A stretch of 64,000 nt of DNA from CAZDRX01 sp964508225 (lineage in GTDB: Bacteria; Patescibacteriota; Gracilibacteria; Peribacterales; Peribacteraceae): NCBI GenBank assembly GCA_964508225.1, contig CAZDRX010000007.1, positions 1 through 64,000 on the forward strand, read 5' to 3'. The notes below the pieces were generated by a model. That model searched no databases and had not been told where the DNA came from. It saw only the letters and a list, made by a program, of their open reading frames with translations. Positions 49,731-57,884 of the stretch are shown here, piece after piece. The stretch's first letter is position 1; every line of letters starts with the position of its first letter. The position numbers were made by a program, and so were the translations under genes.

Positions 49731-52160
49731 ATGAATCCACACTTCCCGACATCGGCACACCTGCGCGAAGCGCGCCTCCTTGGCAGGCTCTGGGGCATCA
49801 ATCGCCAGCAGGACGACGCCGAGAGGCAGCGGATGCAGCAGAACAAAGAACAGCTCCAGCAATATTTCGAGACGGGCGGCGTGCCGAATGCCGCGAACCA
49901 GCGCATGAACACGACTGGCGAACGTCTCGGCAAGACCCGCGGCCAGATGCTCAAAGAGCTGTCGCAGCAGTTCGTCTACCTCACGAGACTCATCGACACG
50001 ATGCGCGCGTACTTCAAGCGTGACTCGCAGTCACAGCGGAACAACGTCCGCGGCGCGATGGCCATCAGCCCGCGCTACGGCGGCGGCATGGGTCCTCTCG
50101 GATTCGAACGTCGTCTGGAAGCACAGGGCGCAGCCGGCCGCATGCAAATGCAGTTCGGGAATCTCCAGCAGCTGGAAATGCAGCGTGATCAGATCAAGTT
50201 CCGGATGGCACAGCTCTACGCAGAGAATCAGGCAGGACTTCCCGACTACGTCACCGATAGCGGTACGGGGCTTCAGACAGGCACTCCCGACATCCAGTCA
50301 CCCCGCTTCCTCGCCCCGGGCATGGAAGTTGCGCAGGGCGTACAGCTCGGCGGCGGTGCGCCGTTCCAGCAGGAGCGGAATGCTGCGGCGGAGGTACGTG
50401 GGCGTGGCGTGGAGGAGGAGAAGATGATCGACGGACTGCCGGCAGAGCTGCAGGAACCGGTGGCACGTCTCTATGAACTCACTCCGGAAGAAAGCCGTGC
50501 AGGACTCTTCGCACTGGCCGGCACGCTCGGCGCCGAAAGTCCGGACGTGCTCCGGAAATTCTTCACCGTATGCTTCTCACCCGAGGGCACACTGCTCAGC
50601 GAAGCCGATGTGAAGATCGAGGAAGGCGATGCCGACGGCGAAAAGGCACTCGCACTCCTGAAGAACATGTCCTCCGAAGAGCGGCAGGCGGCAGAAGGTC
50701 TCCTCGCACAGGCGAAGCTCCTCGGTGCAAAAGATGCCCCGAAGACATTCGCCGAACTCGACGAGAGCACCCGGACGAGAATTCTGAAGTACGCCAAGCG
50801 CTGGAACGAAGCGAGTGATCCTCCGGACAGTCCTGACCGCGAAATCGCGGAAGGCATGCTCTATCTCGACGGCGTGGATGTGGAAGCGAGCGTGAAAGGA
50901 AAGACTCTCGAAGAGAAGAATATCAAGATGCTCGACCGGACAGGCCGGATCTTCGGTCTCCTGGCAGGACTCATCAAGCTCGCCCACGGTTTCAAGCGCA
51001 AGTTCGGTGAAACTGCACGCGGATCCGACAAGCCCGAGGAACTGAAGAAGCCTGAGGAGATGACCGCAGCAGAGCGGGCGGCCGAAATCACCGACAACAA
51101 CAAGAAGATCGCCGATCTCAAGGAGAAGCAGGACAAGACGCTGCCGACCGAAATCGCTCGTCTCAAGCAGGAAATCGACAACACGAAGGCTGACGATACT
51201 GAAGCCATCACCAAGCTCAAGATGAACCTGAAGGCAGCAGAAGATGAACTCGCGGCGATTCCGGACAGGATCAAGAAGCTTGAGGAGCGGAATACGGCAC
51301 TCGTCGCAGCCGTCACGGAGAGCGAAGTGCCGGAGTCCGAGCGTTTCGCACTCGGAAAGTGCCGCGAGAAAATCGTGGATCTCGGCTCGAAGTACGGTGT
51401 CTCCCTCTCGATCGTTGTCGATAAAAGTGTCGACTACGACCGTTCACTTGTCGTACTCGAGAAGATGGAGCAGAAACTTGCCACGCTCGATGAGACACAG
51501 CTGCAGATGCTCAAGGATGCGAAGCCCGCAGAAGGCGGCACGGCCGCATTCACCATGGAAGGCGTGAGTCTCATGCTCGTGAGCGATGACGAGGAAGCGA
51601 AGACGTTCGCACAAGAGCTCTTCAAAGACATTCTGGAGAATACGGAGAGCATCGACGCAGACCCGCGCGTCCGTTTCGCCGGAGAGAAGGAAAAGTTCAA
51701 GGCAGCATTCGAGAAAGACCTGGAGAAGTACATGTCCGAGCTCTCCACGAACCCCATCATGCAGGGGATCGCGAACCGTCTGGGAGTGGACATCACGTCG
51801 CCGGACTTCAAGGCCATGCTCCGGAGGGAGATGCCGAAGGTGAAGGTTCTGCTGAACACCTTCATCGATGCGACGAATATCGAACCCGGCGCGGACGGCA
51901 CGTACCGTCTCACGATGAATCTCAAGATGATCTCCGGCGCTGCAGAAACAGCATTCGGCAAGAAAGACGGTGAGATAACGATGGGGAAGATGATGGATGA
52001 GTTGACGAAGATCTTCCCCATGAAGCCGCTCGAGGGTGATGCCGGAATGATCGTCTCTGAATTCCTGCCGCTGGAAGAGCTCATGGGCACAGATTTCGTG
52101 AAAGGCCTGATGAAGCCGCTCGAAGAAAAGAGGGAGATTCCGGACGAACCGATCGCCTAA
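49731..52160 (+). CDS. Large coiled-coil hypothetical protein
   Basis: 809 aa, cytoplasmic by appearance. The N-terminus (about 20-150) is Gln/Arg-rich and helical; a Gly/Pro-rich stretch (about 165-230) precedes helices around 235-410; a long charged coiled coil lies at about 435-530 (KIADLKEKQDKTLPTEIARL); the last 250 residues are mixed alpha/beta. I find no catalytic motif. It follows the 121-aa gene by 2 bases. Probably a structural or scaffold protein restricted to this lineage; that is inference. Confidence 0.7.
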   Translation: MNPHFPTSAHLREARLLGRLWGINRQQDDAERQRMQQNKEQLQQYFETGGVPNAANQRMNTTGERLGKTRGQMLKELSQQFVYLTRLIDTMRAYFKRDSQSQRNNVRGAMAISPRYGGGMGPLGFERRLEAQGAAGRMQMQFGNLQQLEMQRDQIKFRMAQLYAENQAGLPDYVTDSGTGLQTGTPDIQSPRFLAPGMEVAQGVQLGGGAPFQQERNAAAEVRGRGVEEEKMIDGLPAELQEPVARLYELTPEESRAGLFALAGTLGAESPDVLRKFFTVCFSPEGTLLSEADVKIEEGDADGEKALALLKNMSSEERQAAEGLLAQAKLLGAKDAPKTFAELDESTRTRILKYAKRWNEASDPPDSPDREIAEGMLYLDGVDVEASVKGKTLEEKNIKMLDRTGRIFGLLAGLIKLAHGFKRKFGETARGSDKPEELKKPEEMTAAERAAEITDNNKKIADLKEKQDKTLPTEIARLKQEIDNTKADDTEAITKLKMNLKAAEDELAAIPDRIKKLEERNTALVAAVTESEVPESERFALGKCREKIVDLGSKYGVSLSIVVDKSVDYDRSLVVLEKMEQKLATLDETQLQMLKDAKPAEGGTAAFTMEGVSLMLVSDDEEAKTFAQELFKDILENTESIDADPRVRFAGEKEKFKAAFEKDLEKYMSELSTNPIMQGIANRLGVDITSPDFKAMLRREMPKVKVLLNTFIDATNIEPGADGTYRLTMNLKMISGAAETAFGKKDGEITMGKMMDELTKIFPMKPLEGDAGMIVSEFLPLEELMGTDFVKGLMKPLEEKREIPDEPIA

Positions 52161-52171
52161 CAGGATGTCGT

Positions 52172-52257
52172 TGGTGCCCAGGAGAGGACTTGAACCTCTA
52201 TACCCTTGCGGGTGCCAGCTCCTAAGGCTGGTGCGTCTGCCATTTCGCCACCTGGGC
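52172..52257 (-). tRNA. tRNA-Leu (TAG)
   Basis: 86 bases including encoded CCA. On the minus strand: acceptor GCCCAGG/CCTGGGC, the D-arm with GAAATGGCAGAC, anticodon loop CTTAGGA with anticodon TAG (complement at 52222-52224), a long variable arm (CACCCGCAAGGGT) as expected of a class II tRNA, and T-arm GGTTCAAGTCC. Confidence 0.97.
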
Positions 52258-52288
52258 TTCCTCGCCAAGTATAGGTGATGTCGGCGTC

Positions 52289-53281
52289 TTACGACGTCCG
52301 GGAGTCTCCTAGGCGTTTACGGAACGTGAACTCGATATCGTTGAGCCTGCGCGCGAGCTCGACTTCGAGAGACCGCATCTTCTGGCGAAGCTCGGCATCG
52401 GCCTGCGCTTTGCGTGAGTACATGGCGGTCTCGAGATCTGCCGCTTTCTGGCGTGCCTCGCGCTCGAGCGCTCCCTGCTGTTCCTTGTGTTCGTCTTCGA
52501 GTTTTTTCTTCTTCGGACGGATGCTCGCATCCAGAGCGGCCTTCTGGCGCTGCGCTTCAAGCGGTGTCCGGGCTACGGCCTGCTGCCGTTTCAGCTCACC
52601 CTCGAAAGAGGACATTCTGGAACGGAACCGTGCCTCTTCCTGATACAGGCGACCGCGGAGCTCGGTGTCTCCGAGAAATCGCTTCGAACGGGTGTCCCGC
52701 TCGATGTCCTCTTTCTTCATGGCACAGTGGCGCTCCGCGTCCTCGACATTGCGGCGGTACTCCCGTTCAGCTTTGGTGCGCTCCTTGTCAGCTTCGGCTT
52801 TGAGCGCATTTTCACGGGCCTCGATCTCCTGCTTGAGGCGGGCGTTCTCATGGAGCTCATCCATGTACTTCTGCTGGATCTTGCGTTTCTCGTTGCGAGC
52901 TTTCTGTCCTGCGAGAATGAAGGCGGCCTGCTTCTCGCGACGGAGCTTGTCCTCGACGATCTCCTGATCCTGACGCTTCTTGAAGATGCGGAAGCCTTTC
53001 TTCTTCGCCTTCTCTCCCGCCTGTTTTCCGAGCGCTTCATTCATCGCCGAACGGTCTTTCTTGAGTTCATCCACCTTCGCCTGTTTGAGCGCTTCTTTCC
53101 TCGCCGCTTCACGTTCCGACCGAAGGCGGCCTGCATCAGCGGCACGCTGGATATCATCGCCGCGCCCCGCGGGTTTCGGGGGGAGAGGATCGGACGCGGG
53201 AGTCGGCACATCAAGACGCGGTTCCTGCGAATCCTGCAGAAAAATCGGATGGTCCGCCGGTGGCAACGGTTCGTCAGCCAT
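52289..53281 (-). CDS. Coiled-coil hypothetical protein
   Basis: 330 aa. A Pro/Asp-rich disordered start (1-45) is followed by a nearly continuous charged coiled coil (about 50-325) with many Arg, Lys, Glu and Gln and few hydrophobics other than heptad Ala/Leu. No signal peptide or membrane helix. A perfect extended TATAAT lies 9 bases before the ATG. It could be a structural filament or scaffold; no family identified. Neighbours on the same strand start with the 224-aa gene. Confidence 0.75.
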   Translation of the reverse strand: MADEPLPPADHPIFLQDSQEPRLDVPTPASDPLPPKPAGRGDDIQRAADAGRLRSEREAARKEALKQAKVDELKKDRSAMNEALGKQAGEKAKKKGFRIFKKRQDQEIVEDKLRREKQAAFILAGQKARNEKRKIQQKYMDELHENARLKQEIEARENALKAEADKERTKAEREYRRNVEDAERHCAMKKEDIERDTRSKRFLGDTELRGRLYQEEARFRSRMSSFEGELKRQQAVARTPLEAQRQKAALDASIRPKKKKLEDEHKEQQGALEREARQKAADLETAMYSRKAQADAELRQKMRSLEVELARRLNDIEFTFRKRLGDSRTS

Positions 53282-53290
53282 AATCCACTT

Positions 53291-53299
53291 ATTATAGCA
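53291..53299 (-). promoter_or_regulatory. Extended -10 promoter, leaderless spacing
   Basis: TGC-TATAAT on the minus strand (hexamer rc 53291-53296), ending 9 bases before ATG 53281. Same TTTTCTGCTATAAT context as at 271-284. Confidence 0.72.
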
Positions 53300-53311
53300 G
53301 AAAACCGCGCT

Positions 53312-53986
53312 TTAGCCCATGTCCTGCTGCTCACGCAAATACCCGTTGCCGCCGTCCGAGACAGGATCATCTTCGGAAGCGATGAAGAATCCGAGGGGAT
53401 CTGCCGTCGCCGGAACCGGAGCGATATCGGGGTACCGAACCACACGTTCGAAGACATGACGCTGTCGCTCAAACGCATCCGCGGCCGTGCCGTCCTCGAG
53501 CGGCGCGTAGATCGCAAACACACGCTGAATTGTCTCCATGCGGGCGTTCCTCGTGAACATCAGAACGCGGTTCGCCGCGATGAGGGACGCACAGTCCATG
53601 AGCTCGCCTTTGTCTGTGTATGCGACAAGGGAACGCTGGAGCGGAAAATCCCCGCGCGGCTTCGTCACGAAGTTGAACTGCGTCGGCGTCGGATCGATCG
53701 AGACCAGAATTTCATTGTCCCCCGCATGCCGCGCACGCTTGCCGCGCAATACGGCGATGGAACGGTCGTCCGTGTGTAGCTGGTATTCCGTGATATTGAG
53801 ACGGGTCGAAAGACGGTCTGTCATCTCCTCAAATGCCCGCCGGATATCTTCGATCCGTTCCTCGACACATTCCACCCACCGGCTCTGATACACCCCCAGC
53901 TTCTGCTCGTGCTTCTCCCGTTCCATCGCAGCTCGGGCAAGAAGCGGCGGCCGGAGAATCCCGATGGAAACGCCTTCTTCGTACAC
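53312..53986 (-). CDS. Hypothetical protein
   Basis: 224 aa, cytoplasmic. A helical N-terminal half (about 17-70, ERIEDIRRAFEEMTDRLSTRL) and a beta-rich middle (ILVSIDPTPTQFNFVTKPRG) with scattered acidic residues. I cannot assign a family. The start is GTG 53986, fixed by TTGACG-17-TACAAC ending 6 bases before it. Same orientation as, and 30 bases upstream of, the coiled-coil gene. Confidence 0.68.
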   Translation of the reverse strand: MYEEGVSIGILRPPLLARAAMEREKHEQKLGVYQSRWVECVEERIEDIRRAFEEMTDRLSTRLNITEYQLHTDDRSIAVLRGKRARHAGDNEILVSIDPTPTQFNFVTKPRGDFPLQRSLVAYTDKGELMDCASLIAANRVLMFTRNARMETIQRVFAIYAPLEDGTAADAFERQRHVFERVVRYPDIAPVPATADPLGFFIASEDDPVSDGGNGYLREQQDMG

Positions 53987-53992
53987 ACAGCT

Positions 53993-54021
53993 GTTGTAGG
54001 CCTCAGCGAAAGAACCGTCAA
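53993..54021 (-). promoter_or_regulatory. Promoter of the 224-aa gene
   Basis: TTGACG (rc 54016-54021), 17-base spacer, TACAAC (rc 53993-53998), then 6 bases to GTG 53986. Confidence 0.7.
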
Positions 54022-54039
54022 AGAAATGACGGCCTGTCC

Positions 54040-55800
54040 CTACGCCGTGAGCTTGATCTCCAGCTCTTTCAGCTGTGCCTCGGACACCGGTGCAGGTGCG
54101 CCGAGGAGGAGATCTTTCGCTTTCTGATCCTTGGGGAACGGCGTCACCTCACGGATATTCGGCTCACCGGCCATGAGCATCACGACGCGGTCGATGCCGT
54201 ACGCGAATCCGCCGTGCGGGGGTGCGCCGTACGCAAAGGCCTCCAGCATGTGACCGAAACGCTTCTGTTGATCCTCGGGGTTGATGCCGAGCATCTCGAA
54301 GACTTCCTGCTGGAGTACCGGATCATGAATACGGATGGAGCCCGAACCAAGTTCGTATCCGTCGAGAATCAAGTCGTAGCAGACGGCGTGTACTTTGGTC
54401 GGATCGTCTTTACGCTTCTCCCACTCGTCCATGTTGGGGCTCGTGAACGGGTGGTGGCTGAACGTGAGTGAGCCGTCGTCGTTCTCCTCGAACATCGGGA
54501 AGTTTTTCACCCAGAAGAGCGAGTGGACGGATTCATCGATGAGCTTGAAGCGCCTGGCGGCCTCGCTGCGCACACGGTTGAGCGCGGCACAGACAATCTT
54601 GTATTTGTCGGCACCGAAGAAGAGCGCGTCCCCGCTACCTGCTCCCGTCGCCTTCTGCAGGTCTGCGAGGAAGCCGTCCTTGAAGAACTTCAGAAGAGGG
54701 GAACTCGGACCCTCGGGCTTGAAGAGGATGTACGCGAGACCCTTGGCCTTCAGTTCCTTCACGAGCTCCGTCCATGTGTCGATCTCGCTACGGGAGAGTT
54801 CCGCGCCGCCCGGAATACGGATCGCGCGCACGGTGCCGCCCTTGATCTTGAGTGCCTCTTCAAACACTTTGAATCCGCAGCCGTCACAGAGTGAGGAGAC
54901 ATCCGTGATCGGGAGATCGTAACGCAGGTCCGGCTTGTCGGAGCCGTAACGATCCATCACTTCCTTCCACGTGTACTTGGGGACCGCGCCGCCCTTGATC
55001 TTCTTCGCGCTGCACTCCCTGATGATCTCGAGGATGGAACCTTCGATGATCTGCTGCACGTCCTCCTGATTGCCGAAGCTCATCTCGAAGTCGAGCTGGA
55101 GAAACTCCGGCTGACGGTCGCCTCGGAGGTCCTCATCGCGGAAACAGCGTGCGATCTGGAAGTAACGGTCGAGACCGCCCACCATGCAGAGCTGCTTGAG
55201 CTGCTGCGGGCTCTGCGGGAGCACGAAGAAGTTACCCGGATACACGCGGGACGGAACGATGTACTCGCGCGCTCCCTCGGGCGTGCCCTTGATGAGACAC
55301 GGCGTGTCGATCTCCAGACAGCCTTCCTTCGTGAAGTAGCTGCGGATGATCTGAAAGACTTTGGAGCGGAGTTCGATGTTTTTCCGGAGGCGCGTCCTGC
55401 GCATGTCGAGGTAGCGGTACTGCAGGCGCAGTTCTTCGTTCGTCTCGATGGCATCGTCGATCTCGAACGGCGGCGTCTTGGCCTTGTTGAGGACGACGAG
55501 TTCGCTCGCCTCAAGTTCGATCTGACCGGTCGGCATCTTGGGGTTCTCGGTTCCCTCGGCGCGCTTCACGACGTTGCCCGTGATCTTGAGCACCCACTCA
55601 GGACGGACGGCCTCGGCAGCAGCGAAGACTTCCTTGTTCTTCTCGGGATGGATGACGATCTGGGTCAGCCCGTATCGGTCGCGGAGATCGAGGAAAATCA
55701 GACCCCCGTGATCACGGCGTGTGTGCACCCAACCGCAGAGCGTGGCCGTCTTTCCGGCCTCCTTGGCCGTGAGTTCGCCGCAGGTGTGGGTCCGTAACAT
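54040..55800 (-). CDS. aspS: Aspartyl-tRNA synthetase
   Basis: Charges tRNA-Asp (present at 36929-37005). 586 aa, bacterial type: N-terminal OB-fold anticodon domain (GWVHTRRDHGGLIFLDLRDR), class II motif 1, motif 2 FRDEDLRGDRQPEF, a GAD insert and motif 3 AYGIDRVVMLMAG. ATG 55800 is chosen over an upstream TTG since TAAGCT ends 8 bases before it with TTTAAG at 17 bases. Whether it is discriminating or also charges tRNA-Asn cannot be read from sequence alone. Confidence 0.96.
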   Translation of the reverse strand: MLRTHTCGELTAKEAGKTATLCGWVHTRRDHGGLIFLDLRDRYGLTQIVIHPEKNKEVFAAAEAVRPEWVLKITGNVVKRAEGTENPKMPTGQIELEASELVVLNKAKTPPFEIDDAIETNEELRLQYRYLDMRRTRLRKNIELRSKVFQIIRSYFTKEGCLEIDTPCLIKGTPEGAREYIVPSRVYPGNFFVLPQSPQQLKQLCMVGGLDRYFQIARCFRDEDLRGDRQPEFLQLDFEMSFGNQEDVQQIIEGSILEIIRECSAKKIKGGAVPKYTWKEVMDRYGSDKPDLRYDLPITDVSSLCDGCGFKVFEEALKIKGGTVRAIRIPGGAELSRSEIDTWTELVKELKAKGLAYILFKPEGPSSPLLKFFKDGFLADLQKATGAGSGDALFFGADKYKIVCAALNRVRSEAARRFKLIDESVHSLFWVKNFPMFEENDDGSLTFSHHPFTSPNMDEWEKRKDDPTKVHAVCYDLILDGYELGSGSIRIHDPVLQQEVFEMLGINPEDQQKRFGHMLEAFAYGAPPHGGFAYGIDRVVMLMAGEPNIREVTPFPKDQKAKDLLLGAPAPVSEAQLKELEIKLTA

Positions 55801-55839
55801 CGGTGCCAAGCTTACGGCTTCCCGCCGAAAGCTTAAAGC

Positions 55840-56286
55840 CTATTTGAAGAGCCTGCCGAGCTCGTTCTTGAATTCCTCGACGTCCTTGAATTCGCGGTGG
55901 ACGGAAGCGAAGCGGATGTACGCGACTTTATCGAGCTTGCTGAGCGCGGTCATGACGTCCTTGCCGATCGTCGTCGAGTCGACTTCTTCCTTGTTCTTGC
56001 CCCACTTCTCCTCGAGATCCGAGAGCATCTTGTCGATCTGCTTCTGGGTAACCGGACGCTTCGTGCACGCGAGCCAGATACCACGCTCCAGCTTGGAGCG
56101 GCTGTAGGGCTCACGGGTGTCGTCGCGCTTCACGACGATGAGGGACGCAAGCTCCTGACGCTCGAACGTGGTGAAGCGATACTCACACTTCGCGCACTCG
56201 CGGCGGCGCCGGATGGCACGGCCTTCCTCCGTGAGACGTGAGTCGATCACGGCGGTGTCGTCGTTCTTGCAACGGGGGCAGCGCAT
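55840..56286 (-). CDS. nrdR: Transcriptional repressor NrdR
   Basis: ATP/dATP-sensing repressor of ribonucleotide reductase genes. 148 aa, standard: N-terminal zinc ribbon with CPRCKND and RRECAKCEY (four Cys), then the ATP-cone (about 46-136). TAGGAT ends 6 bases before the ATG. No nrd genes are in the window. Confidence 0.96.
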   Translation of the reverse strand: MRCPRCKNDDTAVIDSRLTEEGRAIRRRRECAKCEYRFTTFERQELASLIVVKRDDTREPYSRSKLERGIWLACTKRPVTQKQIDKMLSDLEEKWGKNKEEVDSTTIGKDVMTALSKLDKVAYIRFASVHREFKDVEEFKNELGRLFK

Positions 56287-56326
56287 GGCGAAATCCTAGC
56301 GCATGCGGAGATGGCGCGCATGGGCA

Positions 56327-57211
56327 TTAGATGTGCTGTTCCGGCAGCTCAGGGCGTCTCATGAGCACGCTCTGACCGAGGTTTCCCTGCGCATCACGGG
56401 CTGTGGGGTCGTACTCGACCCTGAAATCCCCCTGCTCCGCGGTTACGGAAGCACGGGCGCCGCGGTCGAAGACGAAGATCCGGCCATTAGACCGGACAAT
56501 GAGAATACTGGCGCGTGAGACCGTGGTCTCATTTCTCGGGAAGGGCAGTGTCACGGGAATGGACATCGGTTCCGGAAGCTGCGCGTTGAAGATTTTCGAC
56601 ATCTTGAGGTCGCGTCCGAGAATCACGGCCTGTCCTTCGCCGACGACGGCGGTGCCGACGCGACCGATGACGAGACGCGTGCTTTCCCCTTCGGGAATCA
56701 GTTCCGCCGTGAGAGTGCTGTTCGTCAGCGTGACCGGCCTCTGCGCATCGAAGCTGAGAGGACCGGCATGCTCGTCCATCGCGGCATTCACGACGTTCTT
56801 GCCGAGAGGGAAGGAAAGCCGGAGGAGTGGGAGCGCGTCCTCGCAGAGCGCCACCTTCGTACCGACAGCGGGAAGCAGCTCATTGAGCGTCTTGTAGATG
56901 AAGCGAAGAACGGACGGGAGGTCGTCGCCTCCGCGTGGTTCGAGATCGATCGTGCCTGTCTCGCGTCCTCTCTGGAGATCGCTCTCGAGTCTGCGGTACT
57001 CGGTGTACGCGAGATTGCGGAACGCATCCTGCAGATCTTCCGTCTGGCGGAGCACCCGCGACTCTCCGTCCTGACGATCAAGCAGTGCATGAGCGGCTCT
57101 CGCCGTGTCATCGCGGATGGGCGAGACCGCGCGGAAGCTCCCGAGAATGTCGCGGGCGATCTCGTCGGCACCGCTGGACTCGACGCTTCTGCTGCCTTCT
57201 GCAACGGACAT
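56327..57211 (-). CDS. Protein with FHA-like C-terminal domain
   Basis: 294 aa, no signal peptide. The N-terminal half is helical. The C-terminal half is beta-rich and resembles an FHA phosphothreonine-binding fold: VILGRDLKMSK at the first strands, TTVSRASILIVRSNG around the conserved SR and FVFDRGARASVTA in place of the usual D-x-GSxNGT. The match is weak. The promoter is good and, unusually here, leaves a leader of about 40 bases. No kinase gene is adjacent. Confidence 0.55.
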   Translation of the reverse strand: MSVAEGSRSVESSGADEIARDILGSFRAVSPIRDDTARAAHALLDRQDGESRVLRQTEDLQDAFRNLAYTEYRRLESDLQRGRETGTIDLEPRGGDDLPSVLRFIYKTLNELLPAVGTKVALCEDALPLLRLSFPLGKNVVNAAMDEHAGPLSFDAQRPVTLTNSTLTAELIPEGESTRLVIGRVGTAVVGEGQAVILGRDLKMSKIFNAQLPEPMSIPVTLPFPRNETTVSRASILIVRSNGRIFVFDRGARASVTAEQGDFRVEYDPTARDAQGNLGQSVLMRRPELPEQHI

Positions 57212-57256
57212 AGAGGTCTTGGGAAGTGGGTATGTGTGTCAGTTCTCTTCTATATT

Positions 57257-57285
57257 ATTATAACATATTTTTACTTATATAACAA
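57257..57285 (-). promoter_or_regulatory. Promoter of the FHA-like gene
   Basis: TTGTTA (rc 57280-57285), 17-base A/T spacer, TATAAT (rc 57257-57262). It overlaps the end of tsaC and leaves a 40-base leader. Confidence 0.7.
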
Positions 57286-57880
57286 TATTCCCGGCGCGGA
57301 GGACCGTCACAGTTTCACCGAGAATCTGCACGACGGTGGACGGTGGAGCGGGCGGCAGCGTCCCGCTGTCGAGGATGAGATCCGGGTGCGTTCCCGCATC
57401 CCCGAACTGCGCTCGGAGATCCGCAAGCGAGTAGGGATTCTCCGCTCCGTGAAGATTTGCGGATGTCGTGGCAATCGGCTTCCCGAATCTGCGCGCGAGC
57501 TCGGCAGCGAGCGGGTGCGACGAGACACGGACCCCGATGAGTGGATCGTTGCCGCCTCCTGACGCGGTGATGTGGAGAGGGGAAGTGCCCTTCTTCGGAA
57601 GTACGAGTGTGAGCGGGCCGGGGAGGTATTTCTCCGCAAGGGAAAGGGCTCGCGGGGAGTACTCCACGTACGCTGATGACGCTTCGGCGGACGAAAACAG
57701 TGCGCTCACGGGCTGATCTGCCGGTCGCTTCTTCGTCCTGAAGAGCTTCCCCACTGCTTCCGGATTCGTGAGATCACAGGCGATGCCGTAACACGTCTCG
57801 GTGGCATGGATCACCGTACCGCCGCGCGCGAGGATATCGAGTGCGGCTTCCATGCCTTCGGATGCGCGGAGGATCTGCAT
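57275..57880 (-). CDS. tsaC: Threonylcarbamoyl-AMP synthase (Sua5/YrdC family)
   Basis: Makes threonylcarbamoyl-AMP from Thr, bicarbonate and ATP for the t6A37 modification of ANN-decoding tRNAs. 201 aa, the short YrdC domain: GGTVIHATETCYGIACDL, KKRPADQPVS with the KRP substrate loop, YLPGPLTLVL and the SANLHG site. Its start is 4 bases after the dnaE stop, so it is in the dnaE operon. Confidence 0.94.
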   Translation of the reverse strand: MQILRASEGMEAALDILARGGTVIHATETCYGIACDLTNPEAVGKLFRTKKRPADQPVSALFSSAEASSAYVEYSPRALSLAEKYLPGPLTLVLPKKGTSPLHITASGGGNDPLIGVRVSSHPLAAELARRFGKPIATTSANLHGAENPYSLADLRAQFGDAGTHPDLILDSGTLPPAPPSTVVQILGETVTVLRAGNIVI

Positions 57881-57884
57881 GCAA

